A stretch of 41,455 nt of DNA from Alphaproteobacteria bacterium (GTDB taxonomy: Bacteria; Pseudomonadota; Alphaproteobacteria; CALKHQ01), in the NCBI GenBank assembly GCA_041396705.1, contig JAWKYB010000028.1, positions 1 to 41,455 on the forward strand, read 5' to 3'. Position 1 is the stretch's first letter. The number at the start of each line of letters is the position of its first letter. The notes below the pieces were generated by a model. That model ran no database searches. It was not told the DNA's origin and saw nothing but the letters and a program-made list of their open reading frames with translations. Positions 16,656 through 24,514 of the stretch are shown in pieces. The position numbers were made by a program, and so were the translations under genes.

Positions 16656-17420
16656 ATGTCCGACATGTTCTCGCTGGCCGGCCGGGTGGCGCTGGTCACC
16701 GGCGCCTCGCGCGGGCTGGGCTTTGCGATGGCAGAGGCGCTGGCGCGCCATGGCGCCACGGTGGCGCTGAACAGCCGCAGTGCCGACGACGTCGCGGCGG
16801 CGGCGGCCAGGCTGACCGACCAGGGTCTGGCCGCCGAGCCGCTGGCTTTCGACGTCACCGACACGGCGGCGGCCCGGACGGCGATCGACGGGCTCGCCGC
16901 GCGCCACGGCCGGTTCGACATCCTGGTCAACAATGCCGGCATTCAGCACCGCCGGCCGCTTACGGAATGGGAGGACGCGGATTTCGCCCGCGTCGTGCAG
17001 ACCAACCTGGTCAGCTGCTTCCAGCTGGCGCGCGAGGCGGCGCGGGTGATGCTGCCGCGCCGGTTCGGGCGGATCATCAGCACCGGCTCGGTCGCCGCGA
17101 TCCTCGGCCGGCCGACGATTCACGGCTATGTCGCGGCCAAGGCCGGGCTGCACGGGCTGACCCGCTCGCTGGCCGCCGAGCTGGGCCGGACCGGCATCAC
17201 CGTCAATGCGCTGGCGCCGGGTTATTTTGCGACCGAACTCAACTCAGCGCTGCTGGAGGACAAGGCCTTCACCGCCTGGGTCGAGGGCCGCACGCCGCTC
17301 GGCCGCTGGGCCAAGCCGGAGGAGCTGGGCGGCGCGGTGGTATTCCTGGCATCCGACGCCGCGTCCTACGTCACCGGCCACGTGCTGGCGGTCGACGGCG
17401 GGCTGTCGGTCAGCCTTTAG
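16656..17420 (+). CDS. SDR-family oxidoreductase (gluconate 5-dehydrogenase-like)
   Basis: A 254-residue classical short-chain dehydrogenase starting at ATG 16656 behind GGGGGAGGAGAGGG. The nucleotide site is TGASRGLG (residues 15-22), followed by NNAG (92-95) and the catalytic Ser145, Tyr158 and Lys162 (in STGSVAAIL and YVAAK). NSRS after the second strand favours NADP. The tail (PLGRWAKPEELGGAVVFLAS, YVTGHVLAVDGGLS) is closest in pattern to gluconate 5-dehydrogenase or IdnO-type enzymes, but SDR substrates cannot be read reliably from sequence. It stands alone. Confidence 0.9.
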   Translation: MSDMFSLAGRVALVTGASRGLGFAMAEALARHGATVALNSRSADDVAAAAARLTDQGLAAEPLAFDVTDTAAARTAIDGLAARHGRFDILVNNAGIQHRRPLTEWEDADFARVVQTNLVSCFQLAREAARVMLPRRFGRIISTGSVAAILGRPTIHGYVAAKAGLHGLTRSLAAELGRTGITVNALAPGYFATELNSALLEDKAFTAWVEGRTPLGRWAKPEELGGAVVFLASDAASYVTGHVLAVDGGLSVSL

Positions 17421-17473
17421 AGCGACGTCTGGTCAGTCGGGATAATGTGGGTGCACACAAATGGTTCCATTAC

Positions 17474-17492
17474 AATATCTTACAGAGATATT
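17474..17492. terminator. AT-rich hairpin between convergent genes
   Basis: Perfect seven-base arms AATATCT and AGATATT around TACAG, in a strikingly AT-rich 60-base spacer between the convergent SDR and secreted-protein genes. There is no U-tract, so it is at most a weak bidirectional terminator or a protein-binding palindrome. Confidence 0.35.
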
Positions 17493-17515
17493 CTGACAAC
17501 AAATATCAACATGCC

Positions 17516-17938
17516 CTAGCGGGCCGGAAACAGGGCCTCATAGCCGGGCTCGGCCGGGTCGGTGCCCGCCACCGCCCGCAGGCAGGTCAGCCGCGGGTCG
17601 TTGTCGAGGTCGACCGTCCGCAGGCAGCTGCCGACCAGTGCCCCGTCGGCACTGCTGAGATGGAGGACGCGACCCTCGCCGGGCGGCCGCGGCGTGACGA
17701 AGCGGCCGGTCTCCCGGACGGTTTCGCCGTCCACGGTCCGCTCGATCGTCAGCATGTCGTCGTCCGCTGCGACGATGCCGGCGCTGCCGGCATAGGCGTC
17801 GCCGCCGTCCTGCAGCCGTCCGACCAGCACGTAGTCGCCGGCGAAGAAGGCCGCCGGCGGCGCGTCGTTCGCCTCGGCACCGGCCGGCTGCATGAGCGCA
17901 AGCATGATGTAGAGCGACAGCAGGGGCGTGCGCAGCAT
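17516..17938 (-). CDS. Small secreted protein of unknown function
   Basis: 140 residues if read from ATG 17938, chosen because a signal peptide begins there (MLRTPLLSLYIMLALMQPAG, cleavage near GAEA). The mature part is short and acidic, with YVLVGRLQDGGDAYAGSAG, TVDGETVRETGRF and two cysteines (GSCLRTVDL, RLTCLRAV) that may pair. The family is unrecognised. A longer reading upstream is open but lacks good initiation signals. Confidence 0.55.
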   Translation of the reverse strand: MLRTPLLSLYIMLALMQPAGAEANDAPPAAFFAGDYVLVGRLQDGGDAYAGSAGIVAADDDMLTIERTVDGETVRETGRFVTPRPPGEGRVLHLSSADGALVGSCLRTVDLDNDPRLTCLRAVAGTDPAEPGYEALFPAR

Positions 17939-18139
17939 GGCGGCAGGACCACCGGATTGAGTGAGCGATTCCAGCAGTCTACGCGGCTTCGTTGAACGAA
18001 GGATGAAGGACCTCGCGACGCGATCCGCCATGCCGCATGGCAGCCATCCGTGCAGGCGCACCAACCCGACCGCGTGCATCGGGCGGCAGATGGCAGCGTC
18101 GGCATTCATGGAGTGGTGCGGTTGCGGCGACCCGCTGGA

Positions 18140-18358
18140 TCACTTGTAGCGGAAAGTGATCCGGCCCTTGGTCAGGTCATAGGGAGTCATCTCGACGTCG
18201 ACCACGTCGCCGGGCATCACCCGGATCCGGAACTTCCGCATCTTGCCCGCGGTATGGGCAATGATCTCGTGGTCGTTTTCCAGGCGCACCCGGAACATGG
18301 CATTGGGCAGCTTCTCGATCACCGTGCCCTTGAATTCGATCAGTTCTTCTTTCGACAT
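18140..18358 (-). CDS. infA: Translation initiation factor IF-1
   Basis: The 72-residue OB-fold factor that binds the A site of the 30S subunit during initiation. The sequence is full length and typical: MSKEELIEFKGTVIEKLPN at the start, HTAGKMRKFRIRVMPGD in the middle and MTPYDLTKGRITFRYK at the end. It lies alone between genes for secreted proteins; the 140 bases upstream show no clear promoter. 201 bases separate its stop from the start of the small secreted protein on the same strand. Confidence 0.98.
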   Translation of the reverse strand: MSKEELIEFKGTVIEKLPNAMFRVRLENDHEIIAHTAGKMRKFRIRVMPGDVVDVEMTPYDLTKGRITFRYK

Positions 18359-18501
18359 CCCGCTCTCAACGAAGGTCCATTCAGCAGCCGCGCAATCCCG
18401 ACGCGCTGGGCCCTAGAGGCGACATTGCGGGAAGTGTACGTGCAGCGCGCGCAATATGGTGCGTCCGCAGGCGTTTGTCACGGACCAATCGTGCGCGCCC
18501 G

Positions 18502-19284
18502 TCACGGGCGCGCGGCGGGCGCGCCGATGACGCCGTCGCCGAGCAGCGCGCCGATCGGGCCGGCGAACGCGGCGGAAGGCACCGCGACGCCGAGTTCGAA
18601 ACCTTCGGAGTCGGTGCGTGCGATATGCAGCCCGATGATGCCGTAGCGCCCGTCCTGGCGCAGCAGCAGCGGCGAGCCGCTGTCGCCCTCGATGGCATCG
18701 CATTCGTGCAAGAGCAGCGGTACCTCGCCGGCGACCCCGACCAGCCCGCAATCCTCGTGCACCGTCAGCACGTGCGGCCGGTCCTCGCTGTAGCCCGCCT
18801 GCAGCAGCACGCCGCCGTCGAGCGCCAGCGCCGCCGCGTCCTCGAACGCCAGCGGCCAGATCGGCGTCGGCGGTGTGGTCAGGGTGTGATCCAGCGTCAC
18901 CACCGCCCAGTCGCGCCACATCGTCGCCATCTCCTGCGCATGGGCCCGGTCATAGCCCTCGGCCACCGCATAGCCGGTGGCGACCGCGACGTCGGCATAG
19001 TCGCCCTGGCTGTAGCCGGCGAGGAAATGGATGGCGCTGGCCGGAGCCCAGCGGCCCTGGGCGACGTCGTACAGGCAGTGGGCGGCGGTCAGCACGCGGT
19101 CGGGCGCGATCAGCACGCCGGTGCAGAAGGCGCGGCCGGCGCGGTTGAGCCGGCCGATCGAGGTCCAGGGCACGGCGCGGCTGTCGGCAAGGCTGCGGTC
19201 GTCGTCGCCGATCACCCGCATCTCGGCATGGGTCGCCTGGCTCATGGCGAGCAGCGCGGCAAGAACGAGAGGCGGGCGGGGCAT
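18502..19284 (-). CDS. Secreted trypsin-like serine protease
   Basis: A 260-residue S1-family peptidase exported by a signal peptide (residues 1-20, cleavage near THA). The catalytic triad is complete: His69 in LTAAHC, Asp125 in WRDWAVVTL and Ser202 in GDSGSPLL. Cys54/Cys70 and Cys179/Cys195 are spaced to form the usual disulfides. There is no PDZ domain, unlike DegP, so it resembles the single-domain trypsin-like proteins of alphaproteobacteria. The start at 19284 gives the best signal peptide, though its ribosome site is poor. Specificity is unknown. Confidence 0.9.
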   Translation of the reverse strand: MPRPPLVLAALLAMSQATHAEMRVIGDDDRSLADSRAVPWTSIGRLNRAGRAFCTGVLIAPDRVLTAAHCLYDVAQGRWAPASAIHFLAGYSQGDYADVAVATGYAVAEGYDRAHAQEMATMWRDWAVVTLDHTLTTPPTPIWPLAFEDAAALALDGGVLLQAGYSEDRPHVLTVHEDCGLVGVAGEVPLLLHECDAIEGDSGSPLLLRQDGRYGIIGLHIARTDSEGFELGVAVPSAAFAGPIGALLGDGVIGAPAARP

Positions 19285-19497
19285 GGCGGGGCGCTGGCCT
19301 GGCGGATCGACAATGGCGCGGCGCGGCGGCGCCGCGTCGTCCCAAGCTATAGCCTGCCTGAGCGCGGGGGGCGACATGTCCGCGCGCCGGTGCCGCGAAT
19401 GTGACGCGGGCTGGCGACCGCGCGACGAGGGGCTAAACTGGCGCGGACTCGGGCGCGGCGACATCCGCGGCAACAGGGGGGGAGGAAAACGGCGGTC

Positions 19498-20790
19498 ATG
19501 ACCGAGACCGTGACGACGGCCTATCGCGTTCTCGACGAAGCGGCGCTGCGCGCCTTGCTGGCCGGTGTGCCGCATGTCGCCGCCGTGCTGGGCGGCACAC
19601 CGGCGGCCTGGTCGGTGTGCGAGGTCGGCGACGGCAACCTGAACCAGGTGTTCCTGGTCAAGGGGCCGGCCGGCGGCGTCTGCGCCAAGCAGGCGCTGCC
19701 CTATGTGCGCGCGGCCGGCGAGAGCTGGCCGCTGAAGCCGATCCGCGCGTTCTACGAATATTGCTGCATGATGGCGCACGGCCCGCATGCCGCCGGCCAC
19801 GCCCCCGACGTCTATCACTTCGAGCCGGCGCTCTACCTGATCGTGATGGAGCTGCTGCAGCCGCATATCATCATGCGCCGCGGCATGATCGCCGGCACGC
19901 GCTATCCGTGCTTCGCCGCCCACATCGGCGATTACATGGCGCGCACGCTGTTCTTCACCTCCGACCTAGCGTTGCGCGCGGCGGAGAAGAAGGCGCAGAT
20001 GACCATCTTCTGCGGCAACACCGAGCTGTGCAAGATCACCGAGGACCTTATCTTCACCGACCCGTACACCGCCTGCGACCGCAACCGCTGGACCAGCCCG
20101 CAGCTGGACGGAATCGCGGCGGCGTTCCGCGGCGACGCGGCGCTGAAGGCGGCGGTTTCGGAGCTGAAGCTGCGCTTCATGGCCGACGCGCAGGCGCTGC
20201 TGCACGGCGACCTGCACACCGGCTCGGTGATGGTGACCGAGACCGACACGCGGGTGATCGATCCGGAGTTCGCCTTCTACGGGCCGATGGGCTTTGACGT
20301 CGGTGCGGTGATCGGCAACCTGCTGATCAACTATTTCGCCCAGGACGGCCACGCCACGGCCGACGATCCGCGCGACGCCTACCAGGCCTGGGTGCTGCAG
20401 ACGGTGCGCGACGTCTGGACCGGCTTCGCCGCCAAATTCGCCGCGTTGTGGGAGACCGACCGCACCGGCGGCGCCTATCCGCGCGCGCTGTTCGAGGACG
20501 CCGGCGACCGGGACGCGCTGCGGGCGGCGCGCCGCGCCTACATGGCCGCGCTGTACCGCGACACGCTGCGTTTCGGCGCGGCCAAGATGATCCGCCGCAT
20601 CCTCGGCTTCGCTCACAACATCGATCTCGACTGGATCGCCGACGCCGACATGCGCGCGCTGTGCGAGACGCGCTGCCTGCGGCTGGCCCGCGCCATGCTG
20701 GTCGAGCCGCAGCGTTTCGGCTCGATCGATGTCCTGACCGACGCCGCGGTGCGAACGCGAAGCACGATCACCAGCCTGACAGGAACATGA
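19498..20790 (+). CDS. mtnK: S-methyl-5-thioribose kinase (MtnK family)
   Basis: A 430-residue sugar kinase of the protein-kinase-like fold that, in the known family, phosphorylates 5-methylthioribose at C1 in methionine salvage. It has GDGNLNQVFLV (44-54, nucleotide loop), AKQALPYVRAAGESWPLKP (63-81), HGDLHTGSVMV with Asp238 as base (236-246) and DPEFAFYGPMGFDVGA (255-270), all typical of MtnK. It starts at ATG 19498 behind GGGGGGAGG. The usual partner mtnA (isomerase) is absent; instead it overlaps a BtpA-family gene by four bases (ATGA). The actual substrate could be a related ribose derivative. Confidence 0.85.
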   Translation: MTETVTTAYRVLDEAALRALLAGVPHVAAVLGGTPAAWSVCEVGDGNLNQVFLVKGPAGGVCAKQALPYVRAAGESWPLKPIRAFYEYCCMMAHGPHAAGHAPDVYHFEPALYLIVMELLQPHIIMRRGMIAGTRYPCFAAHIGDYMARTLFFTSDLALRAAEKKAQMTIFCGNTELCKITEDLIFTDPYTACDRNRWTSPQLDGIAAAFRGDAALKAAVSELKLRFMADAQALLHGDLHTGSVMVTETDTRVIDPEFAFYGPMGFDVGAVIGNLLINYFAQDGHATADDPRDAYQAWVLQTVRDVWTGFAAKFAALWETDRTGGAYPRALFEDAGDRDALRAARRAYMAALYRDTLRFGAAKMIRRILGFAHNIDLDWIADADMRALCETRCLRLARAMLVEPQRFGSIDVLTDAAVRTRSTITSLTGT

Positions 20791-21593
20791 CCATGGCCGC
20801 TGCCCGTTTTCCCTTCCGCGACAAGACCATCGTCGGCATGGCGCATTTCCCGCCGCTGCCCGGCGCGCCGTTCTACGACCGGGCCGGCGGAATGGCCCGG
20901 ATCGTCGACTCCATCGTCGCCGACGTCGCCGCGCTGCAGGACGGCGGCATCGATGCGATCATGTTCGGCAACGAGGGCGACCGGCCCTACACCACCGGCG
21001 CACCGGTGGAATCGGTGGCGGCGATGGCGGCGGTGATCGGCCAGGTCAAGCCGATGCTGCGGGTGCCGTTCGGCGTCAACTATCTGTGGAACCCGAAGGC
21101 GACCGTGGCGCTGGGTGCCGCCACCGGCGCCGCCTTCGGCCGCGAGATCATGACCGGCGCCTATGCCAGCGACATGGGGCTGTGGGTGCCGGATGCAATG
21201 GCGGCGATGCGGCTGCGCGCCGAGCTGGGCCGCGACGACTTCGCCTTGATCTTCAACATCAACGCCGAATTCGCCTCGTCGCTGGACACGCGGCCGATCG
21301 CGGTGCGGGCGAAGAGCGCGGTGTTCTCCGCCTGCGCCGACATCGTCGCCGTCTCCGGCCCGATGACCGGCCAGGGCGTCGACGCCTCGGACCTCGCCGC
21401 GGTGAAGGAGGCGCTGCCCGGCACGCCGGTGTTCGCCAACACCGGAGTCCGCGCCGATACGGTGGCCGAGATCCTCAAGGTCGCCGACGGCTGCGTGGTC
21501 GGCACAGCGCTCAAGGTCGGCGGCGACACCTGGAACCCGGTCGACGCGGACAGGGTGAAAGCGTTCATGGCCGCAGTGGAGCGCGCGCGGTGA
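20787..21593 (+). CDS. BtpA/SgcQ-family TIM-barrel protein
   Basis: A 268-residue cytoplasmic protein of the BtpA family. Signatures are VGMAHFPPLPGAPFYD near the start, VAALQDGGIDAIMFGNEGDRPY, LRVPFGVNYLWNPKATVALG and the phosphate-type end FANTGVRADTVAEIL ... DGCVVGTALKVGGDTWNPVD. Members include cyanobacterial BtpA, linked to photosystem I, and SgcQ of sugar operons, probably acting on a phosphorylated sugar or nucleoside. The start ATG 20787 overlaps the mtnK stop, so translation is coupled; ATG 20793 is an alternative. The reaction is not established. Confidence 0.85.
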   Translation: MTMAAARFPFRDKTIVGMAHFPPLPGAPFYDRAGGMARIVDSIVADVAALQDGGIDAIMFGNEGDRPYTTGAPVESVAAMAAVIGQVKPMLRVPFGVNYLWNPKATVALGAATGAAFGREIMTGAYASDMGLWVPDAMAAMRLRAELGRDDFALIFNINAEFASSLDTRPIAVRAKSAVFSACADIVAVSGPMTGQGVDASDLAAVKEALPGTPVFANTGVRADTVAEILKVADGCVVGTALKVGGDTWNPVDADRVKAFMAAVERAR

Positions 21594-21621
21594 CCTGCGC
21601 TTGGGTTTCGACACCGCCACT

Positions 21622-21715
21622 GTCATTGCGCGGCGCTGCAGGCGGCGCGGCAATCCGGGCACGGACTTGCGCACCGGAGCCTGGATTGCCGCCTCGCTCC
21701 GCTCGTCGCCATGAC
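21622..21715. repeat. REP-like long imperfect palindrome
   Basis: The left arm (21622-21660, with GTCATTGCG and CGGCAATCCGGGC) and right arm (21680-21715, with GCCTGGATTGCCGCC and CGCCATGAC) are inverted relative to each other, giving a cruciform or hairpin of about 94 bases. It belongs to the common alphaproteobacterial GTCATTGCGAGC...GCAATCC repeats. It separates btpA-like from the FGGY kinase gene and could reduce downstream expression within the transcript. Confidence 0.75.
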
Positions 21716-21750
21716 GGCAGGGTGGCCGCGCTCTTCATCGGGACGATGCC

Positions 21751-23232
21751 ATGACCCTGCTGATCGGCATCGACATCGGCACCACCTCGACGATCGGCAT
21801 CCTGATCGACGGGGCGGGCAACGCGTTGGCGACCGCGCGGCGCGAGACCGACCTGCACTCGGACCACGCCAACTGGGCGGAGGAAGAGCCGGCGCAGTGG
21901 TGGGACAACACCTGTGCGGTGATCCGCGCGCTGGTCGCCGCGGCCGACCGGCCGGTCGCCGCGATCGGCGTCACCGGCATGGTGCCGGCGCTGGTGCTGC
22001 TCGATGCCGAGGGAAGGGTGCTGCGCCGCTCGATCCAGCAGAACGACGCGCGCGCCGTCGCCGAGATCGCGGCGATGCAGGCGGAATGCGATGGCGATGC
22101 GTTCTTCGCAGCGACCGGTGGCAGCGTCAACCAGCAGCTGGTCGGGCCGAAGCTGCGCTGGCTGGAGGTGCACGAGCCGGACGTGTTCGCACGCATCGCC
22201 ACGGCATTCGGCTCCTACGACTACATCGCCTGGCGCCTGAGCGGCGCGCAGAGCGTGGAGCGCAACTGGGCGCTGGAATCGGGCCTCTACGACGTGCGTA
22301 CCCGCGCGTTCGCGGCCGATCTGCTGGCGCTCGGCCATGCGCAGGCCGCCTGGCTGCCGCCGATCCGCGACGCGCACGAGGCGATCGGCGCGGTGACGGC
22401 GGAAGCGGCCGCCGCGACCGGGCTGGCCGCGGGCACGCCGGTGGTCGCCGGCTGTGCCGACCACGTCGCCTCCGCCTTCGTTGCCGGCGTGGTCGACGAC
22501 GGCGACCTGCTGGTCAAGTTCGGCGGTGCCGGCGACATCCTGCTCGCCACCCAGGCGCTCAAGCCGGACCCGCGGCTGTTCGTCGATTACCACATCGTGC
22601 CCGGCCTGCACCTGACCAACGGCTGCATGGCGGCCAGCGGCAGCGTCCTGAAATGGATCGCGCGCGAGTTCGGCCGCGACACGATGGGCTATGCCGAGCT
22701 GGACGCGTTGGCGGCTTCGACGCCGCCGGGCGCCGACGGCCTGATCCTGCTGCCCTACTTCCTCGGCGAGAAGACGCCGCTGCACGACCCGCATGCCCGC
22801 GGCACGCTGGTCGGCCTCGGCCTGCACCACCGGCTCGGCCATGTCTGGCGCGCCGCGCTCGAAGGCGTGGTCTACGGCTTCCGCCACCATCTCGCGGTGT
22901 TCGACGAGATGGGCCTGGCGGTGAAGCGCGTGGTCAGCTCCAACGGCGGCTCCGAGAGCGCGGTGTGGCTGCAGATCGCCGCCGACTGCCTCGGCCACCC
23001 GGTCACCCATGTGGCGAAGCACCCCGGCTCCTGTTTGGGCGCCGCCTATGTCGCCGGCGTCGGCGTCGGTGCGTTCGCGGACTACGCCCAGGTCGGGCAG
23101 TATGTCGAACCGGGCCGCACCTACACGCCCAGGCCGGCGTTCGCCGCGGTCTACGACCACGGCTACGGCCGCTTCCGCGAGACCTACGAGCGGCTGCGGC
23201 CGATGTACCCGCGGCTGTCGATCGCCCGCTGA
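21751..23232 (+). CDS. FGGY-family carbohydrate kinase (xylulokinase-like)
   Basis: A 493-residue sugar kinase of the actin-like FGGY family. It has the phosphate-1 loop GIDIGTTS (6-13), the sugar-binding region VTGMVPALVLLD and SIQQNDARA, the likely catalytic Asp237 in AGCADHVASAF, and the adenosine region VVSSNGGSESAVWLQIAAD. The pattern is xylulokinase-like, but the family acts on many pentoses and polyols. It is 157 bases after btpA-like and on the same strand, with a REP palindrome between, so it probably belongs to the same pathway. No transporter or isomerase is present to identify the sugar. Confidence 0.9.
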   Translation: MTLLIGIDIGTTSTIGILIDGAGNALATARRETDLHSDHANWAEEEPAQWWDNTCAVIRALVAAADRPVAAIGVTGMVPALVLLDAEGRVLRRSIQQNDARAVAEIAAMQAECDGDAFFAATGGSVNQQLVGPKLRWLEVHEPDVFARIATAFGSYDYIAWRLSGAQSVERNWALESGLYDVRTRAFAADLLALGHAQAAWLPPIRDAHEAIGAVTAEAAAATGLAAGTPVVAGCADHVASAFVAGVVDDGDLLVKFGGAGDILLATQALKPDPRLFVDYHIVPGLHLTNGCMAASGSVLKWIAREFGRDTMGYAELDALAASTPPGADGLILLPYFLGEKTPLHDPHARGTLVGLGLHHRLGHVWRAALEGVVYGFRHHLAVFDEMGLAVKRVVSSNGGSESAVWLQIAADCLGHPVTHVAKHPGSCLGAAYVAGVGVGAFADYAQVGQYVEPGRTYTPRPAFAAVYDHGYGRFRETYERLRPMYPRLSIAR

Positions 23233-23240
23233 ATTCTTAT

Positions 23241-23270
23241 TTGTTCGGGACAGTTCCGAATTGTTCCGAA
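23241..23270 (+). promoter_or_regulatory. Candidate ParD operator: three phased 10-bp repeats
   Basis: Three consecutive ten-base units, TTGTTCGGGA, CAGTTCCGAA and TTGTTCCGAA, lie 17 bases before the parD start. The core GTTCCGAA / GTTCGGGA therefore recurs at 23243, 23253 and 23263, exactly one helical turn apart. TTCGG at 23244 also pairs with CCGAA at 23256 as an inverted repeat. ParD-type ribbon-helix-helix proteins bind such phased sites cooperatively, so autorepression of parDE is likely. Confidence 0.6.
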
Positions 23271-23286
23271 GCATGGAGGCAGGCCG

Positions 23287-23535
23287 ATGGCCAAGGTGAC
23301 GATCTCGATGCCCGACGAGATGACCGCCTATGTCGCGGCCCGTGTCGAGAGCGGGCAATATGGCAACGTCAGCGAGTTCTTTCGCGATCTCGTCCGTCGC
23401 GACCAGCGGGCGAACCAGGCGAACGCGGACCTGCGCGCCCTTTTGGCGGAAGCGGAAGCGAGTGGGCCGGATGGTCGCGCGCCGGAGGATGTGTGGGCCG
23501 AGGGCGAAGCGCGTGCGCTAAGTCGCGGTGCCTGA
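23287..23535 (+). CDS. parD: ParD-family antitoxin
   Basis: An 82-residue antitoxin. Residues 1-40 form a ribbon-helix-helix DNA-binding domain (AKVTISMPDEMTAYVAARV, then GNVSEFFRDLVRRD), and the acidic, Ala/Glu-rich C-terminus (LRALLAEAEASGPDGRAPED) would wrap the toxin. It starts at ATG 23287 behind GGAGGCAGG and overlaps the toxin gene by eight bases, the usual coupled order. It probably represses its own promoter through the phased repeats just upstream. Confidence 0.92.
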   Translation: MAKVTISMPDEMTAYVAARVESGQYGNVSEFFRDLVRRDQRANQANADLRALLAEAEASGPDGRAPEDVWAEGEARALSRGA

Positions 23536-23821
23536 CCTCACGCTTTCATGCAAGGCGGCGAGCGACCTGGCGGACATCGCCCGCTTCACCACCGAGCGTT
23601 TCGGGCCTGCGCAGGCGCGGTCCTGTCGCGAAGCCTTGCTGGGCGCGATGCAGACCATCGGTGCACATCCGGATATCGGATCCGACCAGTCGCACATCGC
23701 GCCGGGCGTGCGCGGGCTGGTGCATGGCGCGCACGCGATCTACTATCGAAGAAAGAGCGACGGCGTGTTCGTTCTGCACATCCTGGGCCCGGGCCAGGAC
23801 CCGACGCGCAGCCGGTTCTGA
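23528..23821 (+). CDS. parE: ParE-family toxin
   Basis: A 97-residue toxin of the RelE/ParE fold, read from GTG 23528 inside the end of parD. LTLSCKAASDLADIARFTTE, VRGLVHGAHAIYYRRKSDGVFVLHILGPGQDP and the basic tail are typical of ParE. Known ParE toxins poison DNA gyrase. All segments appear intact, so the pair is likely functional. The module sits after the FGGY kinase gene and before a cupin gene, and may have been inserted into an older operon. Confidence 0.9.
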   Translation: MPDLTLSCKAASDLADIARFTTERFGPAQARSCREALLGAMQTIGAHPDIGSDQSHIAPGVRGLVHGAHAIYYRRKSDGVFVLHILGPGQDPTRSRF

Positions 23822-23892
23822 CCGATGTGTCGGTCCCGGGTGAGCAGGGTCCACGTCCCGGCCGCCTGGCAGTCACACGGGGATCGGATGCA

Positions 23893-24399
23893 ATGGCCGC
23901 GGCAATGATCGAGACCTTTCTGCTGCAGCCGGGCGGCGGGATGCCGAACAACGGGCGGCTGCCGCTGGTGGTGTTCCGGCAGGCGCTGAGCGGCACCGCG
24001 CTGAGCCCCGACGGATGCACCGCGCTGTTCCGGGCCAACGGCTGGCAGAACACGTGGCTGAACGGCGTGTTCCCCTACTGGCACTATCACCTGCGGTCGC
24101 ACGAGGTGCTGGGTTGCGTCGGCGGCGGGGCGCGGGTCGGCTTCGGCGGCGACGACGGCATCGAGGCGGAGTTCAATGCCGGCGACGTGGTGGTGATCCC
24201 GGCCGGTGTCGGCCACAAGCGGCTGGCGCAGCGGCCGGGGTTCCTGGTCGTCGGCGGCTATCCGCCCGGCCAGGACGGCGCCGTCACCGACCCGGACACG
24301 GTCGATCTCGCCGCCGCCATCCGCCAGGCCGGCGCGGTGCCGGTGCCGCAGAGCGACCCGGTCGGCCGCGCCGACGGCCTGTTGGCGGTTTGGGCCTAG
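23893..24399 (+). CDS. YjlB-like cupin-domain protein
   Basis: A 168-residue single-domain cupin from ATG 23893 (ATG 23905 is an alternative). The cupin motif 1 is YWHYHLRSHEVLGCVGGGARV and motif 2 is FNAGDVVVIPAGVGHKRL, with His residues suited to metal binding. The pattern matches the YjlB group, whose role is unknown. It follows parE by 71 bases on the same strand and converges with glutathione reductase. It may be sugar- or redox-related, but there is no direct evidence. Confidence 0.8.
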   Translation: MAAAMIETFLLQPGGGMPNNGRLPLVVFRQALSGTALSPDGCTALFRANGWQNTWLNGVFPYWHYHLRSHEVLGCVGGGARVGFGGDDGIEAEFNAGDVVVIPAGVGHKRLAQRPGFLVVGGYPPGQDGAVTDPDTVDLAAAIRQAGAVPVPQSDPVGRADGLLAVWA

Positions 24400-24514
24400 A
24401 GCGCTATCCGACCGAAGGGAACAATTCGGACGAAGAAAAGCCGCTCGATTTCAATGGGGTGAAGCATCTCATCTGCGTCCGCAGGGACGCGGGACGCTCC
24501 GGCCGGGGCGGCGC

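Noticed and set aside
21711..23843. A long alternative plus-strand frame over the FGGY kinase and parDE
   Set aside because: Arg/Ala-rich without motifs, and it overlaps three recognised genes in another frame.
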